Origin: Paludibacteraceae bacterium
Lineage (GTDB): Bacteria > Bacteroidota > Bacteroidia > Bacteroidales > Paludibacteraceae
DNA length: 43,614 nucleotides
Assembly: GCA_017630395.1 (NCBI GenBank)
Contig: JAGBVI010000050.1
Span: forward strand, 1 to 43,614
Reading direction: 5' to 3'
Made by a program: the position numbers and the translations under genes. A model generated the notes under the pieces. It made no database searches. It had not been told where the DNA came from and saw only the letters and a program-made list of their open reading frames with translations. Shown here one piece after another: positions 8,334 to 17,443 of the stretch. Every line of letters starts with the position of its first letter. The first letter of the stretch is position 1.

Positions 8334-8365
8334 AAGTTCCAACAGATTGTCCGTTCTGACACACT
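8301..8365 (-). terminator. Terminator hairpin with 13 bp stem (shared stem sequence with 33814-33852)
   Basis: AGTGTGTCAGAAC (8305-8317) pairs perfectly with GTTCTGACACACT (8353-8365), with an inner stem ACAATC/GATTGT (8320-8325/8345-8350). On the minus strand the stem is followed by TTTTTGTCTCTTTT, so it should end the cellulase transcript. It lies between convergent genes and could also act on the efflux operon, though no T run follows on that strand. Confidence 0.7.
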
Positions 8366-8401
8366 CACAATATCACTACAATATCAGTTAACTATCACTC
8401 A

Positions 8402-11362
8402 TCAACGTTTAAGGAATTGAGCTCTCTTAACGCCAGAATCAGTAATAAGCTCCACGATATATATACCGGCAGCAAGCTGAGAAAGATTCAAAGAAATTTT
8501 ATCCTCTTCGACATCTGCCTCTACTTCAAACACTGCACCGGAAGAAGCATAAACTTTAACGTTCAACAAAGACTCTTCACTAGATAAATCTATGAACAAA
8601 TTATCGTCCACCGGATTAGGGTATAAAGAGAGAGTACTGCCCTTCACAGTTTCTACAGAAACAAGATCACAAGGGGCATCTTCATCAATCACTGCAAATA
8701 CCGGTGTTCTTGCACAAGAAGAACCGGCAGAAATCTTCCAATCAAAAAGAGCAGGGAAGCCATAATCATTTGCAGTGCCGGAATTAAATTTAATGATGTC
8801 CGAGTAAGCAAACTCATCATAATTACAATTTGTTGAATAGTTGAACTCTGCATTACCTGGTTTAAATTCAATAACGTATGTACCTGCTTTTGTGATATTT
8901 ATAGGATTTTGCTCAAAAGAGAAAGTATAACTTCCCGCATTTTGAACATTTTCTGCAGCCGAAACAAACACGCCTTCTGCATCACCTGAAAGAGTTGCTG
9001 TTAAAGTTTGTTCACTCTTATGATATACACTACTATAACTTACAGAAATCTGAGTAATTTGCACTTCTCCTGAAGTTGTAAAATAGACTTTTTTATCCCC
9101 ATAAGTTCTGTTATTAGCCAATTGCTTTTCAGATGGTCCGGCTGTTGCAGAAATAGAACCTGCATCTTGCACATAAAATACCTTTGACTCTGAAATTTCA
9201 GTTGAGAACGAAGAACCTTTTCCTAAAGCAGTTCCTCCCTCAGGAGCATCATACCACTCATAATCACCATCAGCCAACACCGAAAGATTAACATATCCCG
9301 GTTTACAAATAACATCACCCTCAACCTCAGGTAACAAAGATGTAACATTCACCTCAACCGTTTTACTTTCGCAACCGGTTGCAGAGATAGTCAAACCATA
9401 AGTACCTGCAGAATAGGCAATATATACAGTATCATTTGCATCTTCAATTTTAGTTCCATCCTTGCTCCAAGAATAGGACAATCCCTCACCTGCCACAGAA
9501 GCAGCCAAACGAGCAGAAGTTTGCTTACAAAGTTCCACATCCTCTCCAATAGTAAAATCAGGAAGAACGTCTGTAACTGTCACCTCAGCACTAGTTGACC
9601 ATGCCCCGGAAGTTTCAACCACTTCGCATTTATACGTACCTGCTTCAGAAACAGAGATACTCTCCTTTCCATCGAAAGAAGATAAAGGAGAATCATTTTT
9701 ATACCACTTGTAAGTAACTTTTTCACCCTCGTCCAAATTAGAAAGGTCAACAACTGCGTTGATAGTTACAGTTCCAACTCCACAAAGAGTTCTATTTGCA
9801 CCAAGTTCTGGAGTAGGATGTCCAAATTTATTTGTATTAACAGGACTAAGAATAGAATTGATATAACCCAAAGCACCAACTAATCCTGCATTATAATCAA
9901 TACCTCCCTCAGAATAGGTATAATCTGCACCTGGAACATCACTATAGGAACCATCCAGATTACCACCAACCAGATAACCAAATTGTCTGAACTTATCCTT
10001 AACAGTTACGCCAGCCTCTTTATCAGTATCTTCGCGATAATAATTCCTGTGATGAACATACTTTGGAGATTTTTCTCCAAATCCGGTAATATAAGATAAA
10101 TTACCGGAGTTCTTACCCATTATGTATTCGATTGTAGTAAGTGAATATTGATTTACAGAAGACATGTCGCCCTTCAATTTGCTATATAATCCGTAAACAA
10201 AAGCTTGATTGGCAGGGAAACGAAGTTTACCCCAACCACCAACCTTCTTATTCAAGAAATATCCGGAAGCGGGTTTATACATCGAATTAACATAAAAATC
10301 CATTACATTGAGAGCTTTCTCTGAGTAAGAAGATTCTTTTGTAGATGCAATCAAATAAGCTGCTAAATCCTCCGTATTATTATAACACAACGTATAATTA
10401 TAATTATAATCTGCTTCTGCATTCATCCAAGAACAATTTGCTTCTGCATCTGCCAAATATTTTTTATCTCCTGTTGTTCTATAAAGCTCAACGCTAAATG
10501 TTACCATATCAGCAACATACTTTGGTTTAGACCCATAAAATCCTCCGGCTGCCGAGTTCCCTTTTGGCGTTCCATTAACAAATTCGTATGCTACCAAAGC
10601 CTTTTCCAAACACTTTTTAGCATAATCTCCATCAAAAGGGGCATAAAGCCTTGCCATCGCAGCTAAGGCCGAACCACAAAGGGCTGCCATAGAGGTAACG
10701 TTACCTGTTGCCTTAGAAACTTTTCTGGACCCATCGGCTTCACCACCCTCAGATACTGGCAAAGTTGCCATCACAGATGCTGTAACCCAATGTTTATGAT
10801 CCGCATCCCCATCTCCTACTTGATAATAGAAAGTAGATTTATCTCTTACGCATTTCATCAAATAGTCTGTGGCATATTTTACCTCATCCAAAATATCCGG
10901 AATTCCATTGGGTTTACCCTTTTTTCCTTCCCACGTATAATCATCAGCCGAAATATATCCGCTATAATCAAATGAATAATAATCATCATACCCTTCCGGA
11001 AACTCAGAATAACCCAACAGCAGCATATAAGCTGAATAAAACTCTGTTTGACCAAATTTCACATGGTCTCCACAATCAAACCATCCACCGGACAAATCGT
11101 AATCTCCATCTGCATCTTTCACAAATGATTGACCTTGCACAAACTTACTTTTATCCCATGAAACATTAACACTCGTTGGATTATGTGTCGCCAATAACCA
11201 ATTAGGGCCGACTCCCGATCGCTGAGCGCCATAAAAACGAGTGGTCATCCACAATGCCTTCTGATATTGTTCTAAATCAAACGAAGGATTTTGTGCCCAC
11301 CCAAAAAATATTGGTAAAAAACTGATTACCAATAAAATACATGATTTACTAATTTTATTCAT
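8402..11362 (-). CDS. Glycoside hydrolase family 9 cellulase with Ig-like domains and T9SS sorting domain
   Basis: A 986-residue secreted enzyme. A signal peptide (residues 1-23, ending GWAQ) leads into a GH9 catalytic domain at about 26-505. The domain carries the signature DLSGGWFDCGDHVKFG (D96, D99), the substrate-binding HHR (437-439) and the catalytic acid E485 in YSEGGIDYNAGLVGAL. Ig/PKD-like modules follow (about 515-690), then a beta-rich region. The C-terminus (about 910-986, NPVDDNLFIDL ... GIYIVELITDSGVKRAQFLKR) is a type A sorting domain of type IX secretion. The protein is thus expected to cleave internal beta-1,4-glucan bonds at the cell surface or outside. It has its own terminator and no polysaccharide-utilisation genes beside it. 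Confidence 0.92.
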   Translation of the reverse strand: MNKISKSCILLVISFLPIFFGWAQNPSFDLEQYQKALWMTTRFYGAQRSGVGPNWLLATHNPTSVNVSWDKSKFVQGQSFVKDADGDYDLSGGWFDCGDHVKFGQTEFYSAYMLLLGYSEFPEGYDDYYSFDYSGYISADDYTWEGKKGKPNGIPDILDEVKYATDYLMKCVRDKSTFYYQVGDGDADHKHWVTASVMATLPVSEGGEADGSRKVSKATGNVTSMAALCGSALAAMARLYAPFDGDYAKKCLEKALVAYEFVNGTPKGNSAAGGFYGSKPKYVADMVTFSVELYRTTGDKKYLADAEANCSWMNAEADYNYNYTLCYNNTEDLAAYLIASTKESSYSEKALNVMDFYVNSMYKPASGYFLNKKVGGWGKLRFPANQAFVYGLYSKLKGDMSSVNQYSLTTIEYIMGKNSGNLSYITGFGEKSPKYVHHRNYYREDTDKEAGVTVKDKFRQFGYLVGGNLDGSYSDVPGADYTYSEGGIDYNAGLVGALGYINSILSPVNTNKFGHPTPELGANRTLCGVGTVTINAVVDLSNLDEGEKVTYKWYKNDSPLSSFDGKESISVSEAGTYKCEVVETSGAWSTSAEVTVTDVLPDFTIGEDVELCKQTSARLAASVAGEGLSYSWSKDGTKIEDANDTVYIAYSAGTYGLTISATGCESKTVEVNVTSLLPEVEGDVICKPGYVNLSVLADGDYEWYDAPEGGTALGKGSSFSTEISESKVFYVQDAGSISATAGPSEKQLANNRTYGDKKVYFTTSGEVQITQISVSYSSVYHKSEQTLTATLSGDAEGVFVSAAENVQNAGSYTFSFEQNPINITKAGTYVIEFKPGNAEFNYSTNCNYDEFAYSDIIKFNSGTANDYGFPALFDWKISAGSSCARTPVFAVIDEDAPCDLVSVETVKGSTLSLYPNPVDDNLFIDLSSEESLLNVKVYASSGAVFEVEADVEEDKISLNLSQLAAGIYIVELITDSGVKRAQFLKR

Positions 11363-11554
11363 AACTCTTGATCCTATTATATTTTACACAAAAACGGGTG
11401 TAAGATAAGAATTATTAACCTTATTTCCTCAATTTTATCTAAAAAAAAATACCATGCATCGTCAAATCAATTTAAATTATTGACGAAACAGAATAAAAAA
11501 ACTACAACATAAATATGACTACTCCCCAATAAGAGGATTTGAACTTTCTCTTAT

Positions 11555-12004
11555 TTATCTCACTGGAATTTTAGCAACTCTCGCTTCATGCCTTCCCCCC
11601 TCAAAATCAGTAGATAAGAATGTCTCTACAATCTCCCAAGCCTTTTCAATAGAAATAAAACGTGCCGGAATACCAACCACGTTGGCATTATTATGTTCTC
11701 TTGCCAAACGAGCAATCTCTACCTCCCATGAGAGTGCAGCCCTAATGCCCTGATGTTTGTTGCATGTCATGCTGATACCATTACCTGTGCCACAAATGGC
11801 TATCCCCATATCACAAATACCTTCTTCCACAGCCATAGCCATCGGGTGTGCAAAATCCGGATAATCACAACTATCGGTGGTATCTGTCCCAAAATTACGC
11901 ATTGTAACGCCTTTTTCTTCTAACTTCTTTACAATGAAATTCTTTACTTCCACTCCGGCATGGTCGTTACAAATACCCACTGTCAAATTTTTAAAATCTT
12001 TCAT
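11555..12004 (-). CDS. rpiB: Ribose-5-phosphate isomerase B
   Basis: A 149-residue RpiB/LacAB-family enzyme interconverting ribose 5-phosphate and ribulose 5-phosphate in the pentose phosphate pathway. It shows NDHAG near residue 13-17, the conserved DYPDFAHPMAMAVEEG segment, and the active-site loop ICGTGNGISMTCNKHQGIRA, whose cysteine is the catalytic base in family members. Full family length. It lies 58 bases after parE in the same direction and is probably transcribed with it. An AATAAGAG/CTCTTATT inverted repeat at 11528-11555 overlaps its stop but lacks a T run. Confidence 0.95.
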   Translation of the reverse strand: MKDFKNLTVGICNDHAGVEVKNFIVKKLEEKGVTMRNFGTDTTDSCDYPDFAHPMAMAVEEGICDMGIAICGTGNGISMTCNKHQGIRAALSWEVEIARLAREHNNANVVGIPARFISIEKAWEIVETFLSTDFEGGRHEARVAKIPVR

Positions 12005-12062
12005 GTCCTTTTTATTGAATCAAATTTTTGGTAACTACAAAATAGTTTCTTAAAACTACTAA

Positions 12063-13946
12063 TTAATCCTCAGGAATATCCTCTTCCATCACAAGGTTAT
12101 CAATGATAAAATCTTGCCTTTTTGGAGTGTTTTTACCCATATAAAACGCCAACATTGCATTGACACTATCCTCTTTTCTTAGCGATACTTGATCTAAACG
12201 TATATCTTTCCCTATAAAACATTTAAACTCATCATGAGAAATCTCTCCCAAACCTTTAAATCGTGTAATCTCCGCATTGACCCCCAATTTTGCTATAGCC
12301 GTCAGACGCTCCTCATCGGTGTAGCAATAAAAAGTTTGCTTCTTATCTCTTACCCGAAACAAAGGTGTTTGGAGGATATATACATGCCCCCTCTTCACCA
12401 AATCAGGAAAAAATTGCAAAAAGAAAGTAAGCAACAACATTCGGATGTGCATACCATCGACATCGGCATCAGTGGCAATAATCACCTTGTTATATCGCAA
12501 ACCATCCATTCCATCTTCGATATTCAATGCAGCTTGCAACAAGTTAAACTCCTCATTTTCGTAAACCACTTTTTTCGTCGATCCAAAACTATTAAATGGC
12601 TTTCCTCTCAAACTAAAAACAGCTTGATAATTGGCATCTCTACTCTTTGTTATAGATCCGCTCGCAGAGTCTCCCTCGGTGATAAATATAGATGTTTCTT
12701 CTTGCAAATTTCCTTTTACGTCATTATAATGACATCGACAATCTCTCAATTTACGATTGCACAAGTTCACCTTTTTAGCTCTTTCTCTTGCCACCTTCGT
12801 CACTCCGGCAATAGCTTTTCGCTCCTTCTCTGCAGCCAAAATCTTCTCATACAATACATCGGCTACATTGGGATACTTATGCAAATAGTCGTCTAACTCT
12901 TTCTTTACAAAATCATTTACATACTTATTGATGGAAACACCCCCATCCGGTGCCATATCTTTAGAGCCTAATTTCGTTTTGGTCTGACTCTCAAAAATGG
13001 GTTCTTCAACATCAATGGCAATAGCAGCAACAATCCCTAAACGGATGTCTGCCAACTCCATATTTTTATTGTAAAATTCTTTAATCGTTTTTCCTAACGC
13101 CTCTCTAAAAGCTGATTGATGCGTTCCTCCTTGCGTAGTATGCTGACCATTCACAAAAGAATAATACTCTTCACCATACTGTATGCAATGGGTCAACGCA
13201 AACTCTATATTCTCCCCTTTCAGATGAATGATAGGATAGATAGGTTGCTCAGACACATTGTCGTTCAACAAGTCCAACAAACCATGTTTTGAATTATACT
13301 TTTTACCATTGAATATCAAAGTCAAACCTGTATTCAAATAGGTATAATTCTTCAACATAGTCTCCACGAAATCCTCCCTGAATTTGTAATTGGGGAAAAT
13401 GTTGGGAGAATCATCCGGACGGAAAAAGATCAATGTTCCATTAGGTTCATCCGAATCAATGATACCGGAATCCTCCACCAATTCTCCATGTCGAAAAAGG
13501 GCCCAACGAGTTTTTCCATCTCTGAAAGCTTGTACTTTAAATTCAGAAGAGAGTGCATTGACAGCCTTTGTACCCACACCATTCATACCAACCGACTTCT
13601 TGAAAGACTTATTGTCGAATTTTCCTCCGGTATTAATCTGAGAAACCGCTTCAATCATTTTACCCAAAGGAATACCTCGACCATAATCGCGAACAGACAC
13701 AGCTCCATCCTCCAAAGTAATATCAATTTGTTTACCGGCTTGCTGACGAAACTCGTCAATACCGTTATCCAAAACCTCCTTCAAAAGAACATAGATACCA
13801 TCGTCTGAATGTGAACCGTCACCCAATTTACCAATGTACATACCGGGACGCAACCGAATATGCTCTAACGGCTCCAAGTGTTTGATACTATCCTCGTTAT
13901 AATCTCCCGCTTGGGAATTTTGTATTTCAAAGTCTAATTCTGCCAT
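12063..13946 (-). CDS. parE: DNA topoisomerase IV subunit B
   Basis: A 627-residue GyrB/ParE-type ATPase subunit that with ParC decatenates daughter chromosomes. The GHKL ATP site includes EVLDNGIDE (E57, N61) and GRGIPLGK. The TOPRIM metal site has [10 protein letters not shown] (E424) and [19 protein letters not shown] rather than EGDSAGGS is what I recall for Bacteroidetes ParE and separates it from Gyr[10 protein letters not shown] replaces the more usual EVxDNSIDE. A TATTTTTG box (minus strand, 13972-13965) just upstream fits a promoter with a very short leader. parC is not in the window. Confidence 0.93.
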   Translation of the reverse strand: MAELDFEIQNSQAGDYNEDSIKHLEPLEHIRLRPGMYIGKLGDGSHSDDGIYVLLKEVLDNGIDEFRQQAGKQIDITLEDGAVSVRDYGRGIPLGKMIEAVSQINTGGKFDNKSFKKSVGMNGVGTKAVNALSSEFKVQAFRDGKTRWALFRHGELVEDSGIIDSDEPNGTLIFFRPDDSPNIFPNYKFREDFVETMLKNYTYLNTGLTLIFNGKKYNSKHGLLDLLNDNVSEQPIYPIIHLKGENIEFALTHCIQYGEEYYSFVNGQHTTQGGTHQSAFREALGKTIKEFYNKNMELADIRLGIVAAIAIDVEEPIFESQTKTKLGSKDMAPDGGVSINKYVNDFVKKELDDYLHKYPNVADVLYEKILAAEKERKAIAGVTKVARERAKKVNLCNRKLRDCRCHYNDVKGNLQEETSIFITEGDSASGSITKSRDANYQAVFSLRGKPFNSFGSTKKVVYENEEFNLLQAALNIEDGMDGLRYNKVIIATDADVDGMHIRMLLLTFFLQFFPDLVKRGHVYILQTPLFRVRDKKQTFYCYTDEERLTAIAKLGVNAEITRFKGLGEISHDEFKCFIGKDIRLDQVSLRKEDSVNAMLAFYMGKNTPKRQDFIIDNLVMEEDIPED

Positions 13947-14041
13947 ACTTAAACCTCATTTTTGCAAAAATACATTTTTTTTGCCAAAATTCAGAATAAT
14001 AACCAAGTAAATATTTTCGATAGAAGTGCAAAATAGAGAAC

Positions 14042-15322
14042 TTACTCATTTCCTAACAACTCTCTTCCTCGAAAGGTATATCCCACACCCCAAGTTATAA
14101 ATTGTGCTTTGGTGAAGTAGGTTGATCTTATTCCCATAGTAGCAAAATAGGTCCCAACCGGCTCTATTTTCACTCCTATCATTTGATAAAACCGAGGCTG
14201 TTTTTCGTCTTTATGTAGGATGTCATACCCCATATTGGCATAGACAGAAAAATAGGGTAATACAATCTCTCCTTTTAACGAAACTCCTAATGAAAAACGT
14301 TCTTTTCTCTCTCCTAATGTTACATGTTCGTAATATTTATTGTCGGAGGAATTTAAAATATAATCTGCCTTTGCTCCCACACTCTCATCGTACAAAAAGT
14401 CTAAACTCAATCCATATTTATACTTGTAACTTCGAGTTAACAAAGCTGCGTAACTTAAAGCAAAAACTCTATAGCGATAATCAACATACTGTGTAGTCAA
14501 CTGGGTATTGGTTCCATCGTAATAAATTTGCTTAACCGATAACATAGCCCAAACTTCATGATCTAAACGATACTTTTGGCGCTGTTTAATAAATGGTACT
14601 GAATTTCGTAACACCTCTTCTGTATCTTGAATGCGATAACCGAGAGTTAAAATAGGTGTTAACATATTGATTCCTCGATTGGGCATACGGGTAGCACCAT
14701 TGGAGAAATGGTCAAAAGAAAAACCCACTTTAGCATCCCAATGCTTAGAAAGCAAAAAACGCAAATAGAGATCCAATGATACATAGATGTTATTTTTCCA
14801 TCCGACTGCTACATTATCTTGATTATCAAAACGATCGTAATGATTCCAATTAGTTGAATACCCTAAGTTTAACTCTCCATTAAAGGTGAGCCACGGAGTT
14901 ATACGTGCAAAACGTCCTCCATAAATCATATAGAGAGTCCACGGATATCCTAAACGCTCATCAAAATAGTTGGCACCGGAGAATCCAACTCCTAAATAGG
15001 GATTTCTATATGCTTTTGCTCGCCAATCATCCGGCTTCAGTGTCCAATGAAACTCTAATGCATAAGCCAAAAATTTCTCCACCTCCCAATCTTTTGAATA
15101 CTTCCACGACAAGGATGGGATATCAAAACTTCTCCCTTTTACCAAATTATTGGTGGGCAATACAAATCCATATTTTGCTTTTGCTACCCATGATAGCTGC
15201 GGCTTTGAAATAAATAACGTGTCGTGCTGAGATACATCGATTGCACGTCCTTGCAAAACAAATCCTGCAAGGAGAAGCAAAACAACGGAGTGCCTATATT
15301 TGAGCAAAACTTTAAATTTCAT
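14042..15322 (-). CDS. PagL-like acyloxyacyl hydrolase (lipid A deacylase family)
   Basis: A 426-residue outer membrane protein with an N-terminal signal peptide (about residues 1-27) and alternating beta-strands. The segment FDHFSNGATRMPNRGIN (H205, S207, N208) matches the catalytic H-x-S-N motif of PagL lipid A 3-O-deacylases, including the later PN-G-N. PagL proper is about 150-190 residues. This protein is longer, with extra strands on both sides, as is common for Bacteroidetes members annotated as acyloxyacyl hydrolase. Likely role: trimming acyl chains from lipid A; not proven. A TATATTTG-type box (minus strand, 15600-15593) would be its promoter if the family A repeat at 15364-15541 lies in its leader. 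Confidence 0.75.
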   Translation of the reverse strand: MKFKVLLKYRHSVVLLLLAGFVLQGRAIDVSQHDTLFISKPQLSWVAKAKYGFVLPTNNLVKGRSFDIPSLSWKYSKDWEVEKFLAYALEFHWTLKPDDWRAKAYRNPYLGVGFSGANYFDERLGYPWTLYMIYGGRFARITPWLTFNGELNLGYSTNWNHYDRFDNQDNVAVGWKNNIYVSLDLYLRFLLSKHWDAKVGFSFDHFSNGATRMPNRGINMLTPILTLGYRIQDTEEVLRNSVPFIKQRQKYRLDHEVWAMLSVKQIYYDGTNTQLTTQYVDYRYRVFALSYAALLTRSYKYKYGLSLDFLYDESVGAKADYILNSSDNKYYEHVTLGERKERFSLGVSLKGEIVLPYFSVYANMGYDILHKDEKQPRFYQMIGVKIEPVGTYFATMGIRSTYFTKAQFITWGVGYTFRGRELLGNE

Positions 15323-15363
15323 GTTGCATCCTTCTTTGGGTAGCTTCTAAAATTACAAATATT

Positions 15364-15541
15364 GACCGATGCTATAAATTCATTTCGCAAAATCTTTGAA
15401 TTTATTTCAAATAGATTACCATGCTAAAAAAATGTAGAAAAGGTAATTTATCCAACTAACAAACAGCAAGTCATCGAAATAAATCCCAAAGTCATCAACC
15501 ATCGTTTTTTAATTATAAACAATGAATTTATAGTCCGCTCC
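15364..15541 (+). repeat. MITE-like repeat family A, copy 2 (degenerate)
   Basis: About 178 bp. The left end GATGCTATAAATTCATTTCG and right end AATGAATTTATAGTCCGCTC are decayed family A termini. The interior keeps CTTTGAATTTATTTC, AACAAACAGCAAG and ATCGTTTTTTAATTA. It ends 42 bp upstream of the PagL-like start codon. Confidence 0.55.
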
Positions 15542-15683
15542 TATCTTCATAAATCGTGTTTTATTTGATTGATTGAAGCATACTTTATGCTACAAATATA
15601 TAACAAATTTGAATAATTAATGTTGTTTAGGAAATGTTTAAAGTTATTTAGAATGAGAAGGAGCTGTCTAAATTTTATTATTA

Positions 15684-16076
15684 GAAGCTGTTTAAATTTT
15701 ATTAAAAAAAAAAATTTAGAGTTTCACTCTCTTATTTTCGGCATCTTTGAGATTCTTTTAGGTGGGTTCTATAAATTCATATCGAGGAATTTTTGAATTT
15801 ATTTCGAGTAAATTGCTGTGCGAAAGAAGGAAGCAGTGCAAGCACTGTGACCGACTGACAAGCAGCAAATTGGCGAAAGAAATCAAAAATTACCGAAAAG
15901 TTCGCCCGTTGATTTACGTTTTCTTAATTAGAAACGGTGAATTTATAGAACTCACCTTAAACCTATTTTTATTCTCCTTTTTTGATAATAGTCAACTATT
16001 TTCTGCAAAAGAAGACTAAAAATAGATTTAAAAATCTCTCTCAAATATGCTCGAAATAAAATTTAAACAACTTCTT
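15684..16076 (+). mobile_element. MITE-like repeat family B, full copy interrupted by a family A element
   Basis: The left terminus GAAGCTGTTTAAATTTTATT (from 15684) is the inverted complement of the right terminus AATAAAATTTAAACAACTTC (ending about 16074). Both ends are flanked by TTA, consistent with a three-base TNA target duplication of the kind made by some IS5-family elements. Without the inserted family A copy the element is about 193 bp, and its two halves are long imperfect inverted repeats. A second decayed left terminus (GAGCTGTCTAAATTTTATTA, 15661-15680) lies just upstream. No transposase is encoded. Confidence 0.65.
15761..15956 (+). mobile_element. MITE-like repeat family A, copy 3 (best preserved, nested in family B)
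   Basis: A 196 bp element with near-perfect inverted termini GGTGGGTTCTATAAATTCA and TGAATTTATAGAACTCACC. It is flanked by TTA on both sides (15758-15760 and 15957-15959). The same family B sequence at 43543-43556 lacks it, giving an empty site whose length matches removal of the element plus one TTA. No protein is encoded; ORFs across it are spurious. Confidence 0.75.
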
Positions 16077-16127
16077 ATTTTTTTTAAGAATAGAATACTA
16101 TCAACTGCAAAAGAATAATAATAGAGG

Positions 16128-16166
16128 TTGATTTTACTTTTCAAGGGTGTATTTATAGAACTCTCC
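16128..16166 (+). repeat. Repeat family A, right-end fragment
   Basis: GGTGTATTTATAGAACTCTCC (16146-16166) and the preceding TTGATTTTACTTTTCAA resemble the last 40 bases of family A. Just upstream, CTATCAACTGCAAAAGAATA resembles the centre of family B, so 16077-16166 appears to be an eroded mosaic of both families. Confidence 0.45.
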
Positions 16167-16180
16167 TTTAAAATTCGACC

Positions 16181-16221
16181 AAAAAGAAAGAGGGACTCCA
16201 CAAAATTGAATTGTCCCTCTT
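16181..16221 (-). terminator. Terminator of the dcw cluster
   Basis: On the minus strand, AAGAGGGAC (16221-16213) pairs with GTCCCTCTT (16196-16188) and is followed by TCTTTTT. It lies 26 bases past the ftsZ stop, so it is a plausible intrinsic terminator for the whole cluster. Confidence 0.75.
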
Positions 16222-16246
16222 AAAACCTTATTCTAGTGATGTACAT

Positions 16247-17413
16247 CTACTCTCTACTTGCGAATCCTATTCGGTCATCATCGTCATCATCAAATTCCAA
16301 ATCAGACAAATCTTGAATGCAATCAAACGGATCTTCGGGAGTTTCTTCTTGCTTTGGAGCAGAACTATTAACTCCAGAACATCCATAATATTTTTCCAAA
16401 TATTTATAGTAATTTTCAGGATTTTCCAAATCCAAATCTTTCATATCATCTTCCGACTCAAATCCGGTTACAACCAACAGCACAGAGAGTTCTCCCTCTT
16501 CTAATAACTCATTGGCTGTACTTCCCCAAATATAATCGGTATCACCCAACTCGTTCTCCAAATAGGCTGTAACCAAGTTTAACTCTTTGGTAGTAATTTC
16601 GCTATCTGGGTGGTAAGAGATATTCATCAATACTTTTGTTGCACTTTGCAATTGTGGCTTATACATCAACGGGGAGTCAAACGCACGCTTAATAGCCTCT
16701 TCTGCTCTATTTTCGGCTTTACTTGTTCCCATACCGATGATAACATATCCACTGTTTTTAAGGGTAGTCTCCACATCTTTCATATCGACGTTCACCACAC
16801 CATGACGGGTAACAACCTCTGCTATTCCTTTGGTAGCAGTAGCCATCACCTTATCTATTTGAGCATGTCCTACGCTCAACTTCACATCTTCCCTATCTTC
16901 ATCAAAGAGGTGATCTGAATTTGCAATCAAAATTGCATCCACACTCTCGCGCAACTCTCTCAATCCCTTGAATGCATTATTAAGACGTTTTCTTCCCTCA
17001 AATTTCATTGGAACAGAGACGATTGCAACAGTTAAAATATTTTTCTCCTTAGCAATTTTTGCAATATACGGAGAGGCTCCTGTTCCGGTTCCTCCACCCA
17101 TTGCAACAGAAAGGAAAACCATATCCGTTCGCTCCTCAGTGAAGAGTTTTTCTATTTCTTCTCTAGATGATTTAGCAGCTTCAAATCCATTTTCAGGTAT
17201 ATTCCCTGCACCCAAACCCGTAGTTCCTAAAACGATTTTTTTTGGAACAGGAGAGTTTTTTAAGAATTGGGCATCCGTATTGCAAACCACAAAATCCACA
17301 CCTTCAATACCATTGTTGTACATGTAGTTGACGGCATTTCCACCCCCACCTCCAATTCCTAAAACTTTAATTTGAGGTTTAAACTCATCATTAATGATTA
17401 TATCTATTCCCAT
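16247..17413 (-). CDS. ftsZ: Cell division GTPase FtsZ (short, acidic tail)
   Basis: A 388-residue tubulin-like GTPase that forms the cytokinetic ring. It shows the nucleotide-binding GGGGGN (21-26), the signature GGGTGTG (106-112) and the T7 loop NVDMKDV with N208, D210 and D213, so polymerisation-coupled hydrolysis should be intact. The core ends near residue 320. The remaining tail is only about 70 residues and ends in six aspartates plus RIGFASRE, rather than the hydrophobic/basic conserved peptide that usually binds FtsA. The usual IPND stretch after VDxL is replaced by IANSDHL. Last gene of the cluster, directly downstream of ftsA (30-base gap) with its own terminator. Confidence 0.95.
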   Translation of the reverse strand: MGIDIIINDEFKPQIKVLGIGGGGGNAVNYMYNNGIEGVDFVVCNTDAQFLKNSPVPKKIVLGTTGLGAGNIPENGFEAAKSSREEIEKLFTEERTDMVFLSVAMGGGTGTGASPYIAKIAKEKNILTVAIVSVPMKFEGRKRLNNAFKGLRELRESVDAILIANSDHLFDEDREDVKLSVGHAQIDKVMATATKGIAEVVTRHGVVNVDMKDVETTLKNSGYVIIGMGTSKAENRAEEAIKRAFDSPLMYKPQLQSATKVLMNISYHPDSEITTKELNLVTAYLENELGDTDYIWGSTANELLEEGELSVLLVVTGFESEDDMKDLDLENPENYYKYLEKYYGCSGVNSSAPKQEETPEDPFDCIQDLSDLEFDDDDDDRIGFASRE

Positions 17414-17443
17414 ATATTATATATTTTAAATATGTTATACATA

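Noticed and set aside
11528-11555. Inverted repeat AATAAGAG/CTCTTATT as rpiB terminator
   Set aside because: The stem is AT-rich and no T run follows on the minus strand.
15762-16019. 85-codon plus-strand ORF
   Set aside because: It lies across repeat families A and B, has no protein-like composition, and the same repeats elsewhere do not keep the frame open.
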